A DNA stretch of 64,000 nucleotides from Gracilimonas sp040882225. Lineage in GTDB: Bacteria > Bacteroidota > Rhodothermia > Balneolales > Balneolaceae. The position numbers and the translations under genes are program-made. Location of the stretch: contig JBBEBR010000006.1 in NCBI GenBank assembly GCA_040882225.1, positions 248,001 through 312,000 on the forward strand, read 5' to 3'. The notes below the pieces were generated by a model that saw nothing but the letters and a program-made list of their open reading frames with translations, was not told where the DNA came from and did no database searches. Shown piece after piece: positions 8,800 through 17,414 of this stretch. Every line of letters starts with the position of its first letter. Position 1 is the first letter of the stretch.

Positions 8800-11495
8800 T
8801 TTGTAGATGGATCGTATTCTAAATTTGGAGAAAGCCATTTTTCCACTTTCTCTTTACTAAATGCTTTTCGTTGGGCGTAATCTTTCACCTGATCTTCTCC
8901 GATATTCCCCACCCTAAAATATCTTGACTGGGGATGCGAGAAATAAAAACCGCTCACCGACGAAGCAGGATACATCGCAAAAGACTCTGTAAGCGTGATT
9001 TTCGCATTATCTTCGACCTGAAGTAGATCGAAAAGAGTACGTTTTTCGGTATGATCTGGACAAGCCGGATAACCCGGAGCAGGGCGAATTCCAGAGTACT
9101 CTTCAGAAATCAGCTGCTCGTTTGAAAAAGCCTCATTATTTGAATATCCCCATAATTCCGTTCTTACTTTTTGATGCATCAATTCCGCAAAAGCCTCCGC
9201 CAGGCGATCAGCTACAGCTTTCACCAAAATCACCATATAATCATCATCCCGTTTTTTATACCCCGCAATGATCTCTTCAATTCCGATGCCCGAAGTAACC
9301 GCAAAAAAACCGAGGTAATCTGTTTTTTCTTCTTTTTTAGGGATGATGAAATCGGCAAGGCAGGAATTCGGCTGCCCACTTCTTTTCTTTGTTTGTTGTC
9401 TTAAAAACTGAAATTTTATAATCTCAGAAGCTTTTGATTCATCTTTATATAAAATTATCTCATCTTCATAACTTATTGCAGGGTAGAAACCTATCACAGC
9501 ATTAGCCTGTAATAATTTTTTATCGATAATTTCATCGATCAAATTTTGAGCATCTGTTAAAAGCGACCGTGCTTGTTCGCCAACCACCTCATCTTCCAAA
9601 ATTTCAGGATGTTTTCCGGTTAGCATCCAGGTTCTGAAAAAAGGCGACCAATCAATAAACTTCCTGATTTCCGCAATCGGATAATCATCAAACGTCCGGT
9701 TTCCAAGAAAAGATGGTTTTGGTGGCGCATAGCCATTCCACTCAATTTTGGTTTTATTCCTTCGGGCTTCCTCAATAGATAATAACTGCTTCTTATTCTG
9801 ACGTTTGGAATGTTGCTCGCGAAGGCTCTTATATTCACTTTTGACCGCTGTTTTTACATCATCTCTGCGCTTCAAGCTAATAACATCACCGGCAACAGAA
9901 ACCGCTTTGGACGCATCTAAAATGTGAATAATCGAGCCGTCATATTCGGGATCAATTTTAACAGCGGTATGAAGCCGTGAGGTAGTTGCGCCTCCAATGA
10001 GTAAAGGTAAACTCATATCCCGTTTTTTCATTTCACGAGCTACATGAATCATTTCATCGAGCGATGGAGTGATCAACCCGCTTAATCCAATAGCGTCTAC
10101 TTTATGTTTGATGGCTTCATCCAAAATCTTGTCGGCAGGCACCATCACCCCGAGATCAATAACGTGGTAATTATTACAAGCTAAAACCACACTCACGATG
10201 TTCTTTCCGATATCATGCACATCTCCTTTCACAGTGGCTAACAATATCTTAGGCTGTTCACTTGTATCTTTATTCCTCGCTTTTTCTTCTTCCAGATAAG
10301 GAGTCAAATAAGCAACTGCTTTCTTCATTACCCGCGCACTTTTCACCACCTGGGGCAGAAACATTTTCCCTGAACCGAATAAATCCCCAACGATATTCAT
10401 CCCGTCCATTAACGGACCTTCAATCACCAGCAAAGGACTTTCATACTTCACACGAACTTCTTCAGTATCATCAATAATATGATCCGTAATACCTTTTACC
10501 AGGGAATGACTCAGCCTTTTTTCAACCTCCCAGCTTCTCCACTCTTCGTCTTCTTTTTGCTTGATGGTTGATGAAGCTTCTTTATAGTTCTCCGCAATTT
10601 CCATCAACCGCTCGGTGGCGTCATCTCTCCGGTTGAACAATACATCCTCAACCCGTTCAAGCAGGTCTGCGGGAACTTCATCATAAACCTCAAGCTGGGT
10701 CGGATTCACAATCCCCATATCCATACCATGTTGAATGGCGTGATAAAGAAACGCAGAATGAATTGCCTCACGCACCCGGTTATTCCCCCGAAACGAAAAT
10801 GAAATGTTGCTAACGCCTCCAATCACATGAGCACCAGGGAGAAGTTCCCGAATCCATTTGGCAGCTTTAAAGAAATCCATAGCATTCAACTTGTGCTCAT
10901 CCATTCCGGTAGCCACCGGGAAAATATTTGGATCAAGAATGATATCAGCAGGATCAAAACCAGCATTTTTGGTAAGCAATTTATAAGCTCGTTCGCAAAT
11001 TTCAATTCGCCGTTCATAAGAATCCGCTTGTCCGTCTTCATCAAATGCCATACAAATAACGGCCGCGCCGAATCGCCTGATAATCTTTGCCCTACGCAAA
11101 AACTCTGCCTCTCCATCCTTCAGGCTGATAGAATTTACCACCCCTTTCCCCTGAATACATTTAAGCCCGGCAACGATAACATCCCATTTTGAAGAATCCA
11201 CCATTATCGGAATTTTCGAAATATCAGGCTCAGAAGCGATAAGGTTCAGAAAGCGAGTCATTTCCTCTGCACTTTCAAGCATCCCCTCATCCATGTTTAC
11301 ATCCAGAATTTGCGCTCCACCCTCCACCTGATCGAGCGCAACCTTCAGGGCGTTTTCATATTCTTTATTCTTGATGTAATTAAGGAAAACCTTTGAGCCC
11401 GTTACGTTTGTACGTTCTCCAACATTTACGAAATTTGAATTTTCGGTGATGATGAGCGGCTCGAGTCCGCTTAATGTAAGTGGTAATGACTGCAT
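8796..11495 (-). CDS. metH: Cobalamin-dependent methionine synthase, folate/B12/activation part
   Basis: This 899-residue protein is MetH without its homocysteine domain. In order: a pterin-binding barrel (from about residue 20, NFVNVGERTNVTGS), a four-helix cap (about 310-400), a cobalamin domain with the base-off His motif DVHDIG (about 427) and SGLITPS, and a SAM-binding reactivation domain ending with RPAPGYPACPDH. It transfers methyl from methyl-THF to cob(I)alamin and then to homocysteine bound by the partner encoded upstream. The two parts together match a full-length MetH, and the junction falls exactly at the domain linker. Such split MetH proteins are known in Bacteroidota. It overlaps metF by four bases. 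Confidence 0.94.
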   Translation of the reverse strand: MQSLPLTLSGLEPLIITENSNFVNVGERTNVTGSKVFLNYIKNKEYENALKVALDQVEGGAQILDVNMDEGMLESAEEMTRFLNLIASEPDISKIPIMVDSSKWDVIVAGLKCIQGKGVVNSISLKDGEAEFLRRAKIIRRFGAAVICMAFDEDGQADSYERRIEICERAYKLLTKNAGFDPADIILDPNIFPVATGMDEHKLNAMDFFKAAKWIRELLPGAHVIGGVSNISFSFRGNNRVREAIHSAFLYHAIQHGMDMGIVNPTQLEVYDEVPADLLERVEDVLFNRRDDATERLMEIAENYKEASSTIKQKEDEEWRSWEVEKRLSHSLVKGITDHIIDDTEEVRVKYESPLLVIEGPLMDGMNIVGDLFGSGKMFLPQVVKSARVMKKAVAYLTPYLEEEKARNKDTSEQPKILLATVKGDVHDIGKNIVSVVLACNNYHVIDLGVMVPADKILDEAIKHKVDAIGLSGLITPSLDEMIHVAREMKKRDMSLPLLIGGATTSRLHTAVKIDPEYDGSIIHILDASKAVSVAGDVISLKRRDDVKTAVKSEYKSLREQHSKRQNKKQLLSIEEARRNKTKIEWNGYAPPKPSFLGNRTFDDYPIAEIRKFIDWSPFFRTWMLTGKHPEILEDEVVGEQARSLLTDAQNLIDEIIDKKLLQANAVIGFYPAISYEDEIILYKDESKASEIIKFQFLRQQTKKRSGQPNSCLADFIIPKKEEKTDYLGFFAVTSGIGIEEIIAGYKKRDDDYMVILVKAVADRLAEAFAELMHQKVRTELWGYSNNEAFSNEQLISEEYSGIRPAPGYPACPDHTEKRTLFDLLQVEDNAKITLTESFAMYPASSVSGFYFSHPQSRYFRVGNIGEDQVKDYAQRKAFSKEKVEKWLSPNLEYDPSTK

Positions 11496-11552
11496 TGTAT
11501 TAAATCACTAAAGGGCGAATAACATAATTTTTAGAACCCGTTCTTTTCTTCT

Positions 11553-11587
11553 CAGACCTGACAGGTTTTTGAAACCTGTCAGGTCTG
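11553..11587. repeat. Intergenic double palindrome between the metH halves
   Basis: Two perfect 16-base inverted arms (11553-11568 and 11572-11587) are separated by three bases. Each arm contains the near-palindrome ACCTGACAGGT, which mismatches itself only at its centre. It lies in the 122-base gap between metH-N and metH-C. It could fold as a long hairpin in the transcript. Design and position match the repeats at 32204-32243 and 50978-51041. Confidence 0.85.
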
Positions 11588-11617
11588 TGAATTCGAACTC
11601 TACTTGTCCATTCCTCC

Positions 11618-12634
11618 TCATACCACCAACCTCTTTGCGATTTGGGAGTTAATTTTCCGTGGTTCGAAATTCTGTGCGATTTCAGCCATTCGGGTGATAT
11701 GCGCCGGTGTGGTTCCACAACAGCCACCAAGGATATTCAGCAGCCCATCCTTTAGGTAATTCTCTACTTCGGCCGCCATCAATTCCGGAGTTTGATCGTA
11801 TTCTCCAAACTCATTCGGTAATCCCGCATTTGGATATGCACTTACATAAAATCCGGTTTTGTCTGAGAGATTCTGCAAATACGGCTGAAGCTGTTTGGCT
11901 CCCAGTGCACAATTGAAACCCACACTTAATAATGGCGCGTGAGAAACGGAAATCAAAAAAGCTTCAACTGTTTGGCCGGAAAGCGTTCTTCCGCTGGCGT
12001 CGGTGATTGTACCGGAAATCATAATAGGAAGCTCTGCGCCTGTCTCTTCAAACAATTCCTGAACAGCATAAAGTGCTGCTTTCGCATTTAATGTATCAAA
12101 AATGGTTTCTATCAACAGCACATCCGAGCCGCCATCAATTAAGCCTCTCGCCTGTTCTTTGTAAGCCTCTGCCAAATCATCAAAGGTTACGGCTCGATAT
12201 CCGGGATCGGTAACTTCGGGTGAAATTGAAGCCGTTCTATTCGTCGGCCCCATCGATCCTGCTACAAATCTCGGCTTCTCCGGATTGCGCTTATTGAACT
12301 TTTCAGTGGCTTTTTTGGCAATCTCCGCTGATTTCCGGTTTAGATCATACACAATATGCTCCAACCCATAATCAGATTGAGCGATAGTGGTTCCGCTAAA
12401 AGTATTTGTTTCGATGATATCCGCGCCCGCTTCCAGGTATTCCTCGTGAATTTCCTGTATGATGTTTGGACGAGTTAAGCTGAGCAGATCATTATTCCCC
12501 TTCAAATCTTTAGGATGATCCTTAAACAATTCACCCCGAAAATCTTCCTCCTGAAGATCATATCGTTGAATCATGGTGCCCATGGCGCCATCTAAAATCA
12601 GAATTTTGTGTTGTAGAACTTCTTGTATGTTCAC
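11618..12634 (-). CDS. metH: Homocysteine-binding domain protein of split methionine synthase
   Basis: This 338-residue Hcy-binding barrel begins with ILDGAMGTMIQ and has the three zinc-ligand cysteines in GFNCALG (about residue 240) and GGCCGTTP (near the C terminus), which bind homocysteine as thiolate. It corresponds to the first ~340 residues of full-length MetH and ends at the natural linker. The start codon is GTG (12632-12634) with AAGAG just upstream, and I see no better in-frame ATG. It is first in the unit metH-N, metH-C, metF, about 50 bases below the SAM riboswitch. On its own it could in principle work as a homocysteine S-methyltransferase, but the context says MetH. Confidence 0.93.
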   Translation of the reverse strand: MNIQEVLQHKILILDGAMGTMIQRYDLQEEDFRGELFKDHPKDLKGNNDLLSLTRPNIIQEIHEEYLEAGADIIETNTFSGTTIAQSDYGLEHIVYDLNRKSAEIAKKATEKFNKRNPEKPRFVAGSMGPTNRTASISPEVTDPGYRAVTFDDLAEAYKEQARGLIDGGSDVLLIETIFDTLNAKAALYAVQELFEETGAELPIMISGTITDASGRTLSGQTVEAFLISVSHAPLLSVGFNCALGAKQLQPYLQNLSDKTGFYVSAYPNAGLPNEFGEYDQTPELMAAEVENYLKDGLLNILGGCCGTTPAHITRMAEIAQNFEPRKINSQIAKRLVV

Positions 12635-12684
12635 TCTTTCGTATGGATTCGCTTAACAAGAAAGAGCCTGAGATGAACAGCTCG

Positions 12685-12801
12685 CTTATCTTTCCCCTCG
12701 CTGTGCGCGAAGAGTGGGATTTGGCACCTGCTTTTCCAATAAAATTGAAAACGTGGTTGCCAAGACGTCAAAGGGCCCATCCCTCAGTCTTTCTTTATAA
12801 G
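12685..12801 (-). promoter_or_regulatory. SAM-I (S-box) riboswitch controlling metH-metH-metF
   Basis: Read on the minus strand the segment starts CTTATAAAGAAAGACTGAGG and ends GGAAAGATAAG, whose outer bases pair as the P1 helix. Inside are the S-box core pieces GAGGGATGGGCCC, then CTTGGCAACC, then AGGTGCCAAATCCC. These match the conserved P2/P3/J3-4 blocks (GAGGGA, GGCCC, CGGCAACC, GGTGCTAAATCC) in the right order and spacing. It lies 50 bases upstream of the GTG of metH-N. High SAM would be expected to switch the operon off. I do not see a clear T-rich terminator in the remaining leader, so the mode (transcriptional or translational) is open. Confidence 0.9.
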
Positions 12802-12936
12802 CATTCAATAATTTTTTTCAATATAAAGCAATAACAGCCCTTGGGCAATGGTGATTCCTGATAACTCAGAATTTTTGTTTGATAAGACATTTCCCCTGCA
12901 TGAAAAAAGTCAAGGAGCTTCTTCACGAAACGTATA

Positions 12937-14595
12937 TCACAAAGAAGTTTTAATCCCCAAATGAACTTTTCCGTTCCCGATACTTTCTTCGGGCGAAACC
13001 GCATAAGTAAAAATGAGGCGTCCGATTCTGGTCCGGTAGCTTAAGCCAAATCCTGTTGAGTACAAGTAGGCCGTGGTTTCAAAGGTATCATCAGGCTCCG
13101 TGAGTAACTGAGGCCGATTATATCCACCGGCTGCGCCAAAAGCGAATATATAGGAATACCGGTTCAGCAAAAACCGATACTCAACATCACCCCACAACAT
13201 AGTGCCCGCCCGAAATTGTTCTTCTGAATACCCACGGAAGGAAGTTGCTCCTCCAAACTGAAATAAATCGTTGATGGTTACCCGGTCTGAATCCAACAAA
13301 AAGCCATTCAATGATGAAGCTATCACACTATTCCGGAAAATGGGGAAATAATTTCTTGCCTGAAAATTAAGAGTGTTTTGGGTGAAGGAAGTCAGAGAAT
13401 CATCTTCCAGATTCTTGTTTGCCACGCTAAAACTCACTGCAAAATGGCTGCCGGAAGTAGGTACATCAGAACTATTCACATTTGAAAATTCGAAACCTAA
13501 ACGTGCGGTTTGCTTTCTCCCATCAGGTTCCACAATCTGCGGAAGATTAGCGCCAGAGGTGGTTGCCTGAAATCCCAAACCCCCCGTTAGCCGGAATCCG
13601 GAACTCATCAGGAAATAACCATTCAAGTCGAAATCACGTGACTGGTACGTAGTATCATTTTGCCGAAGCTGGAAATCGGCTGAAATGCCAACCGGAATAC
13701 TTCCAAACCAATCCTGTGAAACTCCCAGATTTAACCTGCTGATTTCCGGCTTTAGGCGCTGATATCGAAAATTGAAGCCATTTCCCTGGGTAATCACACT
13801 CCAAAGAGAAAGCTCAAAACTCCCAATAATCTGCCCTTCTCCCGCTGCATTTGGCACGTATCCGAGCAAGCCGTCAAACTGATTAAGGGCTCTTTCTTCG
13901 ACTTCAAATACAATAACGGGTTCCCCCTTTCTCATGAAGATGTGGGGATCATCAATCCTCGAAAAAAGCTCGCTTGATGCAAGATTAGTTTTCAAACCTC
14001 GGAGATAAGCCGGTGTCACAAGAGCTGAATCGTTAAATCTGGAAATTCTTCTGAGGTATTCCTGTGAATTTGACGAAGCGCCGGCAAAGATAATATTCTG
14101 AGACGTTACGTTTCTTCCGGTTCCAATCTCCAGGTAAACGGACACAGAGCAATTGGAATAATCAGGATTGAATTCTGCGACTCTGGATTTCGCGAATGCA
14201 TAGCCTTGTTCTTCAAGATCTAAAATCAGATCCCGTATCTCTCGTTCAAGTTTTTGCTGCGTGTAGTTCCCTCTATTCCCCAGTGCAAATTCAGACTTCA
14301 ACTCTCCACTGTAAACCACAAAAAGCTCATCTAAATTGAACTGGCAACCGCTTTCTATTACTGCTACGGAATTTCGAATGGAATCAATTTTGACATTTAG
14401 AAATCCCCGAGTTGCATACCATTCCAGCAAGGCTTGCCTGACAATAGTGGAATCAGCTTTTATTTTATTTTGAATGGAATCTGGAAGAAAAACGTCATCC
14501 CCATTTTCTATAACCTGAAATTGGTTTTCTTCGGATTGAGCGAAGGCCTCGGTGGCAATGAAAGCCAGTAAAAACAGAAGTAGTTTAAATTGCAT
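12937..14595 (-). CDS. Omp85-family outer-membrane protein (BamA/TamA-like)
   Basis: The 552-residue protein has a signal peptide (about 1-19, cleavage at AFAQ). A soluble region of about 220 residues with POTRA-like character follows, then a C-terminal barrel domain. The barrel carries FGGATSFRGYSEEQF at about residue 453, the loop-6 (V/S)RG(F/Y) signature of Omp85 proteins, and the preceding repeats are typical of the D15/surface-antigen family. It is shorter than BamA (about 800) and nearer to TamA- or TpsB-like members, so its substrate is uncertain. It precedes the met riboswitch on the same strand and could be transcribed alone. Confidence 0.82.
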   Translation of the reverse strand: MQFKLLLFLLAFIATEAFAQSEENQFQVIENGDDVFLPDSIQNKIKADSTIVRQALLEWYATRGFLNVKIDSIRNSVAVIESGCQFNLDELFVVYSGELKSEFALGNRGNYTQQKLEREIRDLILDLEEQGYAFAKSRVAEFNPDYSNCSVSVYLEIGTGRNVTSQNIIFAGASSNSQEYLRRISRFNDSALVTPAYLRGLKTNLASSELFSRIDDPHIFMRKGEPVIVFEVEERALNQFDGLLGYVPNAAGEGQIIGSFELSLWSVITQGNGFNFRYQRLKPEISRLNLGVSQDWFGSIPVGISADFQLRQNDTTYQSRDFDLNGYFLMSSGFRLTGGLGFQATTSGANLPQIVEPDGRKQTARLGFEFSNVNSSDVPTSGSHFAVSFSVANKNLEDDSLTSFTQNTLNFQARNYFPIFRNSVIASSLNGFLLDSDRVTINDLFQFGGATSFRGYSEEQFRAGTMLWGDVEYRFLLNRYSYIFAFGAAGGYNRPQLLTEPDDTFETTAYLYSTGFGLSYRTRIGRLIFTYAVSPEESIGNGKVHLGIKTSL

Positions 14596-14670
14596 AGTCG
14601 CTAAACGGAATGGTAAGCCATTAATTTCGACTGTAAATGCGGGTAATGCAAGGATTTTTTGGAGGATTCA

Positions 14671-14760
14671 GAACTCAGAAGCCAGAAAACAGAATATCCT
14701 GAGTTCAGAATTCTGACTCCTTAGTCCTGAATTCTGACTCCTTAGTCCTGAATTCTGATT
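14671..14760. repeat. Short tandem intergenic repeats (AGAATTCTGACTCC-like)
   Basis: The sequence TCCTGAATTCTGACTCCTTAG (about 21 bases) recurs 2-3 times at 14705-14760. It is preceded by the inverse motif CAGAACTCAGAAG at 14671-14690. It fills the gap between the Omp85 gene and the dioxygenase-like gene and contains no ORF. Confidence 0.75.
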
Positions 14761-15368
14761 TACCTTAACTGAAGTTTGATATCAAAAGTACCAGTTAGAA
14801 CTCCTTCTACTTCAACGAGCTCAATAATCCTCTCCGCCTCTGCTTCACTTGCCCAGGGGTCGGGCTCTATGTATTCATCTCCTTCAAAATATAATTGAGT
14901 GACCAAATCCATGTGGTTTTCGGCCTTTACCATGAAATGAATATGCCTCGGCCGAAGTTGATTCCCGTTTAAATAACGACCCGGGAGGATGCTCATGAAT
15001 TCATATTCTCCAACGTCATTTGTAAGGATGCGGCCTCTGTATTTGAACTCATCGCTTTCGTTATCGTATTCTCCCGCATCATCCGCCTGCCACACATCCA
15101 CAAGAGCTTCTGCCAGAGAAGTATCACAATCGGCACCACCCATAACTTTTCCACTTATAACAATTGGTGTACCTTCTTCACTCAACACATTTAAAGCATC
15201 CCGGAAGGGAGCCTCCGCACGATAAAAAGGACCTAAAATATCATCCCCCGTCTGGCAGTGGATATGATCTCCACCATTTCCCGAATTGCTTTTACAGCTA
15301 ACCAGCGTGGCAAAAGGTAATCCTGCAATGCCAATAGATGTAGTGCGTATGAAGGTTTTTCTGTCCAT
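14760..15368 (-). CDS. Intradiol ring-cleavage dioxygenase-like exported protein (copy B)
   Basis: The family (protocatechuate 3,4- and catechol 1,2-dioxygenases) uses Fe(III) to open catechol rings. In this 202-residue protein the expected four iron ligands are visible: Tyr101 (VWQADDAGEYDN), Tyr132 (GRYLNG) and His142/His144 (RPRHIHF). The N terminus has an RKTFIRTT...LVSC stretch resembling a Tat or lipoprotein signal with Cys25, so it is probably exported and anchored. It is compact and lacks the helical N-terminal domain of catechol dioxygenases. It is 20 bases downstream of the tyrosinase gene. Over its first ~165 residues it is nearly identical to the copy at 17415-17987. Actual substrate is unknown. 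Confidence 0.85.
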   Translation of the reverse strand: MDRKTFIRTTSIGIAGLPFATLVSCKSNSGNGGDHIHCQTGDDILGPFYRAEAPFRDALNVLSEEGTPIVISGKVMGGADCDTSLAEALVDVWQADDAGEYDNESDEFKYRGRILTNDVGEYEFMSILPGRYLNGNQLRPRHIHFMVKAENHMDLVTQLYFEGDEYIEPDPWASEAEAERIIELVEVEGVLTGTFDIKLQLR

Positions 15369-15388
15369 TGTACATCTGCAATTTGAAA

Positions 15389-16678
15389 CTACTTAATCAA
15401 TGTCATTTGCTTGGTCTGAATAAAATTATTTGCCCGGATGCGGTAGATATATATTCCACTTGACAACTCAGAAGCATCGAAATGAACTTCATGCTGACCG
15501 GCGGAAATTTGCCCGTCTACTAAAGTTGCCACTTCTCGCCCTAAAAGGTCAAATACTTCCAGTCTCACCGTACTGCTTATTGGTAGCTGATAACTGATTA
15601 CTGTAACGGGATTAAATGGATTGGGATAATTTTGCGATAATGAAAACTCCTGCGGCGTATTATCTTCTTCTGTAAAAGGTTCTTCTGCAATATCTCCCCG
15701 CTGCTTGGCTAAAATATTACCCACATCTGTATCCACTTCCGCATAAAATGTAGCGCCGGCTTCTACCTGGAAATTCGGGCCCAGCACAATCTCATCTCCA
15801 GCTATGAACGTAACATCACTGCCGTTTTTTACAATGAAATCATCCTCAGCGTTGATGATGCCGGTGTAGCGGTATTCCTCGGTGCCATCGGTATCATATT
15901 GATCCAACAGCACTTCGCCATTCTCGGCATACCAGACTTTTAGGTCTCGGGAATCGACATAATCATGAGGATTTAATGTGTCGTATGGAGCAGGCAATGA
16001 ACTGCTTGTAAAACTGGAAGTACCCGACCAATCTTGCCAAATCTTATCAACAAAACCGTGGTGAAAGAAAAAAATGGGGTCTCTGGGTGACATAGTTCTC
16101 TCCATAATACCTCCGACAAAATTATGAGGGAAGTTGTGAATATTTTCTAAATCCCCCATACGAGAATTGTTAACATCTCCTTGGCCACCACCAAATCCAT
16201 TTCCAGTCGAACCTCCAGATGAAAAGGCATTCACACCAAGGACAGTGTTCACAGTACTTGCAGACGGAAGAGATCCACCCAGATCTCTATCAAGATCCCA
16301 ACCCCCTTGGGATTCTGGAGGATCAAATTGACCCAGAAAATAAGGTTTATTCCACTCAGGAGTAGTGGATTGATCATTCGTCCAATCCCAGAAAGGAATA
16401 GAAAGCTGAGGGCTGACGGCTTGAACCAGTTCTTCGTATCGTTCAACAAAAATTCGATGCCATGGAAGAAACATCTCATTTCTATGTATTGGAGTGAAGC
16501 TATTAACATGAATATCTTCTACATCATCAATATCTCCGTCATTCCATAATTCCCATAAAACATCCACATATGCTTCTTTTTCGTCATTAGTCATCTCTCT
16601 ATAATCCTTCCGAATACTTTGGGAAAAACATGTATTAATTGCTATAAAATTAAAAATAAGTAGAAGAGTTACTTTCAT
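15389..16678 (-). CDS. Secreted tyrosinase/polyphenol oxidase with type IX secretion sorting domain
   Basis: This 429-residue type-3 copper oxidase should hydroxylate phenols and/or oxidise catechols to quinones. It has a signal peptide (about 1-20). Copper site A has His57, His65 and His74 (PIHRNEMFLPWHR). Copper site B has His181, His185 and His206/207 (IHNFPHNFVGG, SPRDPIFFFHHGFVDKIW). A short beta-solenoid-like segment follows (about 285-320, VTFIAGDEIVLGPNF), then a type A C-terminal sorting domain from about residue 345 (NYPNPFNP, LLGREVATL, GIYIYRI, ending in LIK), which predicts export by T9SS to the cell surface. The ATG shares one base with the stop of the upstream lipoprotein gene, so translation is probably coupled. 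Confidence 0.92.
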   Translation of the reverse strand: MKVTLLLIFNFIAINTCFSQSIRKDYREMTNDEKEAYVDVLWELWNDGDIDDVEDIHVNSFTPIHRNEMFLPWHRIFVERYEELVQAVSPQLSIPFWDWTNDQSTTPEWNKPYFLGQFDPPESQGGWDLDRDLGGSLPSASTVNTVLGVNAFSSGGSTGNGFGGGQGDVNNSRMGDLENIHNFPHNFVGGIMERTMSPRDPIFFFHHGFVDKIWQDWSGTSSFTSSSLPAPYDTLNPHDYVDSRDLKVWYAENGEVLLDQYDTDGTEEYRYTGIINAEDDFIVKNGSDVTFIAGDEIVLGPNFQVEAGATFYAEVDTDVGNILAKQRGDIAEEPFTEEDNTPQEFSLSQNYPNPFNPVTVISYQLPISSTVRLEVFDLLGREVATLVDGQISAGQHEVHFDASELSSGIYIYRIRANNFIQTKQMTLIK

Positions 16679-17196
16679 TATTTCTCCTGTTGATTTTCAT
16701 GATAAGCAGAACGTTCGATTTCAATATTTATAGATGCATTATTTGATTCGGGGGAGTCAGAAAGTTCATACAAAAAATAATAGGTATATCTTCCAGGAGT
16801 TTCTCTTATCTCTGTGCTGTCCGTTAAACCTCTTACAGCTACGTAATTGTCAAGATAAACAGGTGTAAATCGCTCATCATTAATTTTGTAGTCGACTCCT
16901 ATCAGTGCATTTTCGCTGGAAAAATATGTTGTGCATTCACAGGGAGCTATTGTATTTATGTCTAATTCATTGCCATAGAAGTCAATTTCTTCCATCGGGT
17001 AATCGATGCTTTCATTGCACACTCGCCAAACCCAATCTACTGGTTCATATTTTTGAAAATCATCAGCTGTAGCAGAAATATTAGGACATTCCACATCCTC
17101 TGCCCCTGTTCCACAACCGCTTATCCAACTTCCGCTAAACACGAGAAGAATAACCGGTAATCCTACGCACCAATAGGTTTTGTTATTTATTTTCAT
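16678..17196 (-). CDS. CxC-containing lipoprotein (copy B), partner of tyrosinase
   Basis: The 172-residue lipoprotein has lipobox ISGC (Cys about 28). The mature part has a few conserved cysteines: ECP, RVCN and an APCECTTYF motif. It is a paralogue of the lipoprotein at 17988-18509, sharing VFSGSWISGCGTGAED and the layout C...VC...PC-C...TPGRY-Y-F. It is translationally coupled to tyrosinase (one-base overlap). Inference only: the CxC pair could bind copper and serve as a metallochaperone or caddie, as MelC1 does for Streptomyces tyrosinase, but there is no visible homology to MelC1. An Ig-like structural subunit is an alternative. Confidence 0.7.
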   Translation of the reverse strand: MKINNKTYWCVGLPVILLVFSGSWISGCGTGAEDVECPNISATADDFQKYEPVDWVWRVCNESIDYPMEEIDFYGNELDINTIAPCECTTYFSSENALIGVDYKINDERFTPVYLDNYVAVRGLTDSTEIRETPGRYTYYFLYELSDSPESNNASINIEIERSAYHENQQEK

Positions 17197-17211
17197 AGTC
17201 TTACTCTCCTT

Positions 17212-17295
17212 TTATTTGTTTTCCAGTTCTATTTCCAGCAACTCCACTCTTGCCTGCAATTCCTGCACGGCCGCAAAAAAAAGCTCAAGTAAATC
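17212..17295 (-). pseudogene. Remnant of a coiled-coil C-terminal tip (tail-fibre-domain-like)
   Basis: The open codons read ELFFAAVQELQARVELLE and end in a stop 16 bases before the lipoprotein ATG, with an in-frame stop immediately upstream. This resembles the coiled-coil tail that ends intramolecular-chaperone (peptidase S74/tail-fibre) domains. Only 27 codons remain, so this is at best a relic inside the duplication junction. Confidence 0.35.
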
Positions 17296-17414
17296 CTAAA
17301 TACAATTAGCTTTTAAAACATCATTCAACCTATCCAATAATCTCCACCAAAAAATCCGGACAAGTGCATTAACCTGCCTTTACCTTAACTGAAGTTTGAT
17401 ATCAAAAGTACCGG

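Noticed and set aside
12802..12936. Terminator between the Omp85 gene and the riboswitch
   Set aside because: No stem followed by a T-run was found, so it is unclear where the Omp85 transcript ends.
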